The notes under the pieces were generated by a model that was given only the letters and a program-made list of their open reading frames with translations, had not been told where the DNA came from and ran no database searches. Shown one piece after another: positions 28,001-40,000 of a DNA stretch of 64,000 nt (position 1 is the first letter of the stretch; the number at the start of each line of letters is the position of its first letter). The position numbers were made by a program, and so were the translations under genes. Origin of the DNA: Loripinus fragilis (lineage: Eukaryota > Mollusca > Bivalvia > Lucinida > Lucinidae); the NCBI GenBank assembly GCA_964019695.1, contig OZ026526.1, positions 9,815,254-9,879,253 on the forward strand, written 5' to 3'.

Positions 28001-31000
28001 AAACTTATAGAACTTGCAATTTACTGGGTGATCTGTACCCCCTGTTCCACCTCTGGGTCCATGCATGAGACTGTGCAAATGCACAGTACGACCTTAGCAT
28101 CGGCTTCTTGCATGTACCCACCACGGAACTGAAATTTTCTGATTTATATGCTTGCATATTTATGGATCAGCTTCTCCTGCTTGAATTAAATTGTTTAATC
28201 TAAGAATGTATTATATAGTGGATCTTATATGAGTGTTCATGTTTTGTTGAATTTATTAAATAAGTTAAGGAAAAGCAATAATATGGTAGGCTTGCCAAGC
28301 ATGTAATCACATTTCCACAACAAGTTTAAAAAATCTAATAACACAATCTTGAGCACTCTATTTATCATATGACACTAAAATTACTTCGATGCCTCGTTTC
28401 TGGTATTAAAAAGGACTACTTTGTCATACGCAACGTTGTTATGGTCGCCATTTCATAACGGTACCCAAAAAATCTGTAAACCACTAGTGGTTTATCGAAT
28501 ATATTACATGGCGTTATATCACTCCCAGAAAAGACGTCATATGATAACATTACTTACAGAACTTTCCGTGTTCAACCACAGAGAATGGACTGTTCCTTTT
28601 GCATTCTAGTATGCATGTCCCTGGGTGTCATAGATTATGAAGCAGAATACCAATGCTAGCTCATTTGTGGTTGAGCATGGATGCTATACCAGGTAGACAA
28701 TCAATAGTGCCTAGAAGCTTTACTAATGTGTTTCCAGGACTTAAGTGATCCCCGTTTTTTGCTAATTATTCTTAAATGGTGATTTTAATTGAAAAATTAA
28801 TTAGAGAAATCAATTTAGATATATACCCCGTAATTGAATTTATTTTTTCCACATAAAAATCAGTTTTTGTATAGGCTGGGATTAGATGGAATTTTGGTGT
28901 GTTTTTGCTGCTCTTCTTTGAATTAGTTCCCAAGTGAACCTAGCGATATAAATAAAACATGGCTTATACAGGTCAGTGGAGGTAATTCGTCAGTCCCACA
29001 GCTAACAGAGCGTAACAGAGAATTATTTTTCCAATTTCTCAACCAAAAAATATGTTGTGTGTACTCAAAACAATAGTCTCGATGATTTGGTTCTTTAGAG
29101 CACCCAAAACACGTGTTTAAAATAATAAAAAACAATCGCAACTTCACGCTAAAATTGCTTAACTGGCCCAATCTTCGTGCATTAAGCTATGCTTCACTGC
29201 TTATACTGACTCATAAACTTCACTGTAAATCTAAAGGCGATGCATTGAAATGGTCTGTGTTAACAAAAGATTCAAGTAACAGTATTGCCTGAACCTTAAA
29301 ATATGGATGAATTTTCTTTTGAGGTCATTGTTTCCTAAAAATATGTCTTTCAGTAATACAAGTAGATTATCAAACAGTATGGATCCAGATAATGCCCTAC
29401 ATTTTAACCTGAACTTGCCTTTGGCTGTTGACAAACCTTTATCAGCGAAATAGCTTTAGCAGGCAAATGTTTGATGCTTTTTAAGTTCAATGTATATCAC
29501 TAATTCGCTATTTCTCGTCAACTCTCTAAACTTGATTTGTCGTCATAAACTCTTTATTTACTAGTGTCGTCTGCTGATTACCTTTGCAAACAATTTGGAC
29601 CCGGATCAGGCCCGACAAAACGTTGGGCATGATCTGGATCCAAACTGCTTGGCACTCTACTGATATTCCCGAAAGATCATTTTAGAAAAAGTAACAACAG
29701 GAAACAAACTGATTTTGAAAAAAATATCAGGAGACGACAAAATCATGACAAATAACCTCGTAGGAAAAACGAGTCAATGAATTGAAATGGAAGGTGCTAC
29801 ATGTACATGCATGTTTCATGCCTCAGCCATATATTTGCCTGCTTTCAATATGGCACAGTCTAGGACCCCCTATAGACTTTTACAATTGCGTGTATGCGTG
29901 CGTGTGTGTGTCAAAATGATGACGAGTGAGGTTTGAGGAATAGATTTTCGTTGAATCATCAGATATAGATAGTCCTGTAGGCTAGTACATATCATCATAG
30001 CAATGCAAATATACCACGTGTATCTATTGGGGGTACACATAGGTATATTCACAGGGAAAACCAACTAAGTTATTCTTTTGTACAGGGGACTGGGGCTTCA
30101 GTTAATAATAAGGGCGTCTCCCAAAAATAAGTTTTAGCTACGCGGTGTGTATTTAAATCCACATGCTTAGTGCCGCTCTTCTAAGTTCAATTTAAAGCTG
30201 TTTAAAAAAAAGAAAAACGGGGGTCACTTATAACCTGGAAACACTATAGTATATTAAGCAAATAATTGTATTGCTCTGAAACTATGGTCAATCATATTCC
30301 TGGCTTAGTTAGATAGTGGGGCATATGGGCTACATATCAATACTTATCAACATAGGAAGTTTCTTCCCCATCCCCTCCCCCTCCCATTCCTCCATCGCTT
30401 ACATAGATGCAGTTTACAATATTAGTTTTTGCCATAATTAATGGATTAAATGCTGAAATGTAGGAATTTAATGAGCACCAAAAACACGTTTAAACGAATT
30501 TATAAGAAAATATTACAAACAGTTTGCTTATCTTGAACTAATAATTATATCCCAAACCTTAGCTCCTTTAGCGACGCAGGTGTTTGGTCCATCAAATCTT
30601 GCTCCTCCACAGTAGGTTATACCTTCACATTTACACATCTCTGGCATATATCCTGTTGGACATGTGTCTTTATTGTCAATTATACGAATCACTGGAACAA
30701 AATATCTGGTAATAGCTAGGGTCCTTAAACAGTATAAAGATCGATAATGAGTGTGAGGGAGGGATAGAAAACATGTCCTGATGATCACCAACTGGCATCA
30801 CGAGGCTTGCCAAAATGATGACAAACAGTGATCCTGAGGGACGGATTTTTCTATCCCATCCTCACACGAATAATGGATTATTTTTACTTGCTCACCACTA
30901 TGTACATCAATTTATATTAGAAAAAAACACATGAAGAAGGCTTCCAGAAAATTCTGAATATGCTGAGATGCGACATGATGACGTATTTTTGACATTACAA

Positions 31001-34000
31001 TGACGCCACGTATCGACGTGCAGGCAGTGTGCGGCCAACGTGCGGCCGTTTGTTTGCTATCTTTCCCACTTGCTGGTATGTCTATGTGAGATGGAATTTC
31101 ATGGGTGAAATAAACGGATATTCCGAACTGGTGTGCAAGAAAAGCTGTGTTGGAATGACAATGAAGTTCTTTTCTTGATGCTGAACGTGACGTTTATGAC
31201 AGTAAATATGGCAGACACGGACGGCACATAATTATTCCCCTGATAAGGATTTAATTCTCAACATTACCTGCATAAGATAGATTTTAATTTAGATTTTGTC
31301 TTAGAAAATGGTGCTGACCTTCATGATTTTAAAACCGCGCCATGTGGCATATCATCTGATATTCACTGTTTGCCAAAGAACTTGATAAGCGGTTTCTTAT
31401 TAACTAAGGATTAATACATGCATTCACTCTAATGTCGAGAGTTATTTTCTGTCCAAAGTTACCTGTTGGGTCTTACCAATTGGGAAAGTCCGGCACAATT
31501 CGAGAATTGAATCAAGCCTCAGATGTACGTAATGCGCATTCGGGGGAGGACTAAGTGCGAAAAAGCTCCATTTTGTTAGCTGGAACTGGCGTAAGAAAAA
31601 TTAGTTCTAAAAATCAGCATGTGGGTTCAGCCCTATTCAAATCCATTTTTCTGATTACCCGAAAAGTTTAATCAGCATAATAAATGAAGTTTATATTGTT
31701 GTTGTTGTTGTTGTTGTTGTTTTCAATAAAATATCGATATTTTATTTAAAAAATAAACTTCATTTATAACCGTTTGTTTTGCTGCAATCACACTTGTTAT
31801 TTTCTTGGCATGGTTTGCGAATCAGCGACACGCTATGTAACGTCAGCGTCATGTTATCAAAGTATATCCTCGATGTACATCCGAGGTCTGAGTCCAAGGA
31901 ATTCCACGGAACTGGCCGAGGCAGTTCCAATTGGGGCCTTACCTGATGGTTTTTCACAGTCTACTGATCCGTATCCTTCGTAACATTTGCACGTGTAACT
32001 TGTGGCCGAAGTCATGACACACTTTCCCTCATTCTTACAAGTTCTGAAAACAAAAGGAAGAAACGTTGGCAGTATCCATGCGCGGATCCAGAGGGGAGCA
32101 GGGGATACAGACCCCCCCCCCCCCCCCGCCGCTGAAAAATCACAAAACATAGTGTTTCTTAGCAATACTGGTCCGGATCCCGTGGGAAATCACAAGGCTA
32201 CAAAGCCAGCATTCAATGTTGGGCCACCATCAACCCGCCAGCGAAACGCCATTTAAATGGCGTTTCGCTGGTGGGACGATGATGGCCCGCTTTAAGTTGT
32301 ATTTGGATCCTCTCATCACCTAAAACAAATAACGTAGTCGAAGTTGGACCCCCTCTGAACTTTCTGGATCCGCGCATGTTATCCATTACCCAAGCTTAGG
32401 CTAACTCAGCAGTAACAAGAGTGACACAGAACACTAATAGCCACATATCAGAAAGAACATCAACAAAACAGAGCAACCAGCTATCTCTTCCTCAGTGAGA
32501 TGATTGCAAAAAAGAAAGACATTTACTGTCGTGCCAACCAAGAGTGACAGTGATGTAATACTTTGATTACATTTGCTAAGTAAAACACCTGTACACTTCA
32601 CTTGAGCTTATACGAATCAACAGATCACTTGTGTACACATCCTATCCTGCTGATAGGATTAATACATTAGTGATATATCGCTTATAAGTCAATGATAACT
32701 TTGTACACACATATGGCGTCACTGTCACACTTGGCTGGCAGGACAGTAGTACTGTATTACAAAACAAGGACCAAACACAATGTTCCCTGATACAATAGAA
32801 GCAACAACAAGCAATGAATCATTGGTTCTTATCACAACATGTTATAGCCCTGAGTCTTATTGCTTCATTGGTTCTTATCACATGAGCCAATAATAGCATT
32901 TTGCGTCTTCAAACTGGGGGGTCAGGACCCGCCCTCCCTGGAAAATCACAAGTTGCTATATAGGTATCCTTAGAAATACTGTTAAGAACCCCACTCGAGA
33001 AGCAATTGGACAAAAGTTGGGTCCAATTGCTTCTTGAGGAAGGTCCGTAACGGCCCCATTGTGAATAGCGTTGTTGACTAAAATACCCCTACCTCCCCCT
33101 TAACAGAATTTTCTGGATCCGTGCATGCCAGTGACCAAAATATGCTCTTTCAGAAAAATAATAATTCACACAATTCACAAAATTAAATTTCTCCCAAAGT
33201 ACAATGTAGGGTAATATCAGGATGCCTGGGATGCTGCCAGGTCCAGAAGTATGGGAGTTTAAACGGGACGGATACCGATCAGGACCAATAAATGAATATG
33301 TCCTGATATGTGTCCACACTGTTTTCAAAGGTTATCAACAGATGGCAAAAGCTACCGCAAGCAGCCTAACCGTTAGCAAGCAAATTTTACAGTTTGTAAA
33401 GTGTTTACTATTAGAAGGGAAAATTTATAAACTCATCCGCATGGTAATGATATTCCTTTGTCTGCTATGAAACAAATGCATCTGAAAATGTCATCTGCTG
33501 ATGCCGTCTGCTGCATGTAGCTGTTTCCGTCAAGGACTTATTACGGAATAAAGACAAACATAGTGGACCCAGATCAGACTGCTCTATAGGAGCAGTCTGG
33601 TCTGGGTCCACACTGTTTGCTACGAAGACGTGTTAAATTGACTAGCAGACGATACAAATATGATATTTATCCAAAAATATACTGTAAATTCGGAAATTTT
33701 CGCGAGAATTTAAGTTTCGCGAATAGGATTAAAAGACATATTTGTGACTTCAGAAATTCGCGAGTTGGGCATGATATACCTATATCAGTAAACTACAGAG
33801 TGATTTCGCTATTTCACGAGTCAGGGTTTAATTTTCACGAATGCGAAGTTTCGCGAAAATAAAACTCTCGCGAAAATTTCCGAATTTACAGTATCAATAC
33901 TTACGCTTGTGTAAGGCAGCGATGATCTTGTGGTAGTTGAAGCTGGAGATGCTCTACGTCGGGATTGGCCGCCGTCGTCGGGAAACAGTACCCTGGGTAA

Positions 34001-37000
34001 CCACCACACCGACCTTCAAATTTCTGTCCAACATCTGAAAATATTAACCAGTACATTAGAATAAGCTACCTAGTAAGCCACTTTAGGCCCGCCAGCAAAA
34101 CATATTTTGAATGACGTTTTGTCGATGGGACTAGGATTGTATGCTGCTATGATTAGATATATATGACCACAAGCCCCAATAGATACCTGCATATCTGTCT
34201 TTAGAATGTAGCTTTAGGCATATGCGATAAATACATTGATGGCATCGACTGTTCATATAACAAATGATTACATGACAAAATGTTTCAGTATTTAATGAAA
34301 GTGCGGATAATTGCGATGGCCCATAGTTGAATTCTTTTTTTCTTCTTTTTTTTAATCATGCGCTTTTTCATCAATTGAGCGGGACAGACAGTTTGTTTAC
34401 CATTAAAGCATAGACAACGACACATTTTGTGATAATTTTATTTTCAAGGAAAGTAAACATCATTATTGTATGTGAATCGTAACCTTCGAGGGATATAATT
34501 CGCATGGAATAGTATACCTTATTTTGCTTGTACCAGTAGGGGCCATGATTACATTTAACAATGTCACCCGCTGTAAGTTTTGGGTGGCTCTTCAAAGATT
34601 ACGGTAAAAATTCTACAATTTCAAAGACGACTAGTTGGCTACAACAAAGGTCTAGACAAATAGCGCAGACCATGCTCAAACTTCATGCAGAAACAGTATG
34701 ACCAAGGTATGATAAACACTTACAACACCGTAGCCACCACACACTTCATGGAGGGTCTCCAGAACACGGTTAATTGCACTGATCTTCAGAAGCGGTCTGA
34801 GTATGGTCTGCGCTAATTGCTATTCTGACATGCATTTTTTTTAAATTCCAGCCTAGAGAACCAACATTTCTTTTAAGAATACCACTTTTATTGTCTTAAA
34901 ATTTACCACTTTAAATTTCAAATCAACACTGTTTACCATGTGTTAAAAGTTCTCAGAATTTTAGAAGGTTTACTGTAGGTCTGATGTTACTTATTGGTAT
35001 GATAAACACTTACAATACCGTACCCACCACCCACCTCATGGGGGTCTCCAGAACACGGTTTATTCAAAGATTGCCTTAAAAGTTCTTCACTTTCGAACAC
35101 TAATTGGCTACAAAAAAGGTCTAGACAAATAGCGCATACCATGCTCAGACTGCTTCTGAAGAAGCAGTCTTAGTATGGTCTGCGCTATTTGCTTTTCTAA
35201 GATGCTACTTACTGGTATGATAAAGGCTTACAGCACCTTCTCACCACAGGCTTCATGGGGGTCTCCAGAACACGGTTTATTGCACTGATCTTCAGAACGA
35301 GAAAAGTGTTCGAAATTTTAGAACGTTTACCGTAGGTTCTTTTACTAACTGGTATGATAAACGCTTACAACACCGTAGCCACCACACACTTCATGGGGGT
35401 CTCCAGAACACGGTTTATTGCACTGATCTTCAGAAAGAGAAAAGTGTTCGAAATTTTAGAATATTTACCATAGGTTCCATGCTACTTGCTGGTATGATAG
35501 ACGCTTACAACTCCGTAGCCACCTCAAACTTATGTGGGTCTCCAGAACACGGTTTATTCAAAAATTACGATAAAAGTTCTACAATTTCGAACACTTATTG
35601 GCTACAAAAAAGGGTCTAGACAAATAGTGCAGACCATACTCAGATTGCATCAGAAGCAGTCTGAATATGGTCTGCGCTATTTGCTATTCTGAGATGCTAC
35701 TTACTGTTATGATAAACGCGTACAACACCATAGCCACCACACACTTCATGGGGGTCTCCAGAACACGGATTATTCAAAGATTACGATAAAAGTTCTACAA
35801 TTTCGAGCACTTGTTGGCTACAAAAATAGGTCAAGACAAATCGCGCAGACTATACTCAGACTGCTTCAGAAGCAGTCTGAGTATGATCTGCGCTATTTGC
35901 TTTTCTGTCAGGCATTTCTTTAGTTCCAGCCATGAAAACCAACATTTCTTTTAAGAATAGAAAAAGAAAAGTATTTGAATTTTAGAACATTTACTGTAGG
36001 TTCGATGTTACTTACTGGTATGATAAACGCTTACAACACCGTTGCCACCACGCACTTCATGGGTGTCTCCAGAACATTGTTTATTGCACTGATCTTCAGA
36101 AAGAGAAAAGTGTTCGAAATGTTTAAACATTTACTGTAGGTTTGATGGTACTTACTGGTATGATAAACGCTTACAACACCGTTGCCACCACACACTTCAT
36201 GGCGTCTCCAGAACATGGTTTATTGCACTGATCTTCAGAAAGAGAAAAGTGTTCGAATGTTTAAAACCTTTACTGTAGGTTCGATGGTACTAACTGGTAT
36301 GACAAACGCTTACAACACCATAGCCACCACACACTTTATGGGGGTCTCAAGAACAAGGTTTATTCAAAGAATACGATAAAAGTTCTACAATTTCGAGTAC
36401 TTGTTCGCTACAGAAAAGGCTAGACAAATATAGCAGCCCATACTCAGACTGCTTCTTCAGAAGCAGCCTGAGTAGGATCTGCGCTATTTGCTATTCTGAC
36501 ATGCATTTCTATAGTTACAGCCCTGAAAACCAACATTCCTTTTAAGAACAGAAAGAGAAAAGTGTTCGAAATTTTAGAACATTTACCGTAGGTTCCATGC
36601 TACTTACTGAAATGATTAACTTACCCACCATACACTTAATGGGGATCTCCAGAACACGGTTTATTCAAAGACAACGTTAAAAGTTCTTCAATTTCAAGCA
36701 CTCGTTGGTTACAAAAAATGTCTAGACAAGTAGCGCAGAGTATGGTCTGCGCTATTTGCTATTTTGGCATGCATTTCTTTAATTCCAGACCTGAAAACCA
36801 ACATTTCTTTTTAAGGTCTTGTGAATCTTCAAAAATATTTATGAAACTCTTCACGATTTAAATGACAGTGATGAGAAAACTAGAATGCTGAAAACCGCAT
36901 CGAAAACTTCCAACAGAGTCAAAAGTTATGCAAGTTTTAAAATTATGCAAATTAGCATATAAGCCCCGCCCACATAATTGTTTCAAGATGATTTTTCAAA

Positions 37001-40000
37001 ATGTCAAATTTTATGTAGTGCGATTTCTAAGCAATTGAAACAGCACAATAAAGCTTTTATATGCAAATGTTGTATTTTATCATATTGAATCATTTTCAGC
37101 CAATAAAATATTAAATAATGCTAAAATGAATGAAATATATTAAATTTAATATTTCAAAAAGCTCAAATGACGTCATATGACCGTCGTATATTTTCATCTA
37201 ATTCATTTTTGAAACCTTCATTACCTTGAAACTATTTTGAATTTTTTGATGGGGCTTTGGGCATTCTGTTTCTCTCATTACTGGCTTTTCAATCAATAGG
37301 AGTTTAAAAAAAGATTTTTTGAAGGTTCACAAGACCTTTAAGAACTGAAACAGAAAAGTGTTCAAACTTTTAAAACAATTACAGTAGTTTCCATTTTACT
37401 TACTGGTATGATAAACGCTTACAACACCGTAGCCACCACACACTTCATGGGGGTCTCCAGAACACGGTTTATTCAAAGATTACGATAAAAGTTATACAAT
37501 TTCGAACACCAGTTGGCTACAAAAAAGGTCTAGACAAATAGCGCAGACCATACCCAGACTGCTTCTTCAGAAGTGGTCTGAGCATGGTCTGCGCTATTTG
37601 CTAATCTGAATTGCTACTTATTGGTATGATAAACGCTTACAACACGGTAGCCACCACAGACTTCATGGGGGTCTCCAGAACATGGTTTATTCAAAGATTA
37701 CGATAAAAGATCTACCATTTCGAACTACAAAAAAGTTTTAGACAAATAGCGCAGACCATACTCACACTGCTTTAGAAGCAGTCTGAGAATGGTCTGCGCT
37801 ATTTGCTATTCTGAGATGCATTTCTTTACTTCCAGCTCAGAAAACCAACATTTCTTTTAAGAACAGAAAGAGAAAGGTGTTTGAAATGTTAGAAAATTTA
37901 CTGTAGGTTTCATTACAGGAGCTTGGAGTTCTGTCTGTATCTCACCTCTGTTATTGTCTATAGCCTCAAAACCAAAAGCCCACAATGCCATAACGTACTA
38001 CGTAATGACATTGTAATGTTTTCGGTTTTGGGGGTTTAGAAGTGATATAAGTATCGAACTTCAAGCTCCTGTGGCTTCATGCTACTTACTGGTATGATAA
38101 ACGCTTACAACACCGTAGCCACCACACACTTCATGGGCGTCTCCAGAACACGGTTTATTGCACTGATCTTCATCTGCTGGACCAATGGTATCATGATTCC
38201 TGGGACAGATACACGTATTGCCACGCTTAAAATAAGATAGAATAACGGTATAATTGTCGCAAGAACTCTTAATCCCATCCAGCAAAGATTATCTGGCCAC
38301 TATCGGCCCACCAGGGAAACGTCATTGTAATGGCGTTCCCCTGTGAGACCTATAGTGGCCCGCTTTTATAAGCCTACTCGGTTATAAAAATCTACAAAAC
38401 ATTTATTCCCTTATACAGATGTATATATACAAGAAAAGCATTTTGGGTCATATCTTATGATTGGGTATTGCATTTATAAAACACATAGCAAGCTAGCAAT
38501 AAGAATGACGCCGTCTAATTGACAATTTGTTTTATTGGATTTATTCGACGAGTTGAGGAAAAGTGAAAAAATGCTAGGCTTGCAGAGCATTTTATTGTCT
38601 TTTCGCAACGAGTTAAATAAATTCAATAATAAAAGAGCACAAGTATTAGATTTTACACTTAAACAGACTTTTAAACGAAAACTTTTCAAAGTGATTTTTT
38701 CTGACTTAAGCACCGATACTATTTGATGAATTTTAACCTATTCATGAACATTTCAATGGACCAACGTTTAGAAGTGTTTTGGGGTAGTTTTCATTCATTT
38801 TACTTTTTGGGAATCAAAAATGTAAAAATCAACGGTTTTGGTGATAAAATATTGTTTTGGTGTATTCTTATCAAATTGAAGTGCAGGTGTTTACAAACTG
38901 GTGCAGGTCACTTAAAAAACACCAAACATTTTAAATTTGATATACGACAGATTCTTAGGCATTTAAAAAAATCAAAAAAATCTCATTTTTCAAGATTTAT
39001 GAAACCCGTCAGTAGCACACGTTGAAATTGTTGTATGTGTTTTATTGTATCTGAAAGCGAGAGTTAAGACCCAACAGACTCGATCAGTCTATTCTGCGGT
39101 GGTAAATTTTCCACGACTATCACACACTTCCTGTTTCATTGTGAAATTTTAACAATTTATTTGATGTAATTTGTCAAAGGTTGTTTTTACTTTTCAAAAG
39201 AACAAGTGACTTCTAATAAAAATGAATGGTCGCTGAAAATGTCAATGCCGTGCATCAGATAATAAAGCGTACAGAGAAGTACAAAGTTTGCACATAAAGT
39301 GCATGTTTAAAGCCGAATTTCCAAGATTAAGCTGCTGATACCCCCTGTCTTCATGTTAATACGGAACAGAAACAACGAGTCCGATTATGTCAAAACTTTT
39401 GATTCTTATTCATCTTAAATCATGGCACAAGTAAATGAGTAATGTTTTTGTGGAATATTTAATTGAGATCTAATTTCTGGCGTAAGAAAGTTAAGATTTT
39501 GTCATTATGTACGAAACGTTTTTTGGACGTCATTTCATAACGTTAACAAAATATATATTATACTGTATGTCGTTATTTCACTCCCAGATGCCACGTTATA
39601 TGATAAAAAAGAATAATATAAATTGTGTTTGCTTCTGACTTACTTCTAAACCAACTAGTTTAATTCCATAGCTCTGGCATTTCCGGATGCAATATCTCAA
39701 CGTCATTTGGGTGTTACTTGATGTACCTGGACCTTGAAACGCCCTATACCCGTTCCTCCAACAACCCATGTATGCTGTAAAACATAACTGAATGAAATGC
39801 ATCGTCACCATAACAACACATACGAGGATGGTAAGGTAGTACTAGAAGTTCCTGGACCTTGAAATGCCCTATATCTATTCCTCCAACAACCCATATATGC
39901 TTTAAAACATAATTGATTGAACTATATTGTCACCATAAAACTCGTGCGAGTATGTTTGAGTATCACTAGAAGTGCCTGGACCTTGAAATGCCCTATATCT

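Larger units (their letters stand above)
34706..37700 (-). repeat. Array of about 12 partial copies of WSC exon 6 in intron 6
   Basis: Copies of the 3' part of exon 6 start near 34706, 34995, 35213, 35350, 35493, 35706, 36016, 36156, 36297, 36617, 37409 and 37622, all in gene orientation. Two types occur: one carries the full 78-nt segment preceded by CTGAAG (an AG acceptor), the other is cut at TGAATAAACC. Most copies keep the GTAAGT-type donor; several have 1-bp indels (copies near 34706, 35213, 36156) or lost donors. Palindromic spacers of about 80 bp separate many copies. A 0.53 kb TIR insertion interrupts the array at 36.81-37.34 kb. Confidence 0.85.

Noticed and set aside
31857..32165. 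Longer exon 8 with a Gly/Ser-rich extension
   Set aside because: The extension is a MITE including a poly-C run, and a good acceptor with matching phase lies at 32044.
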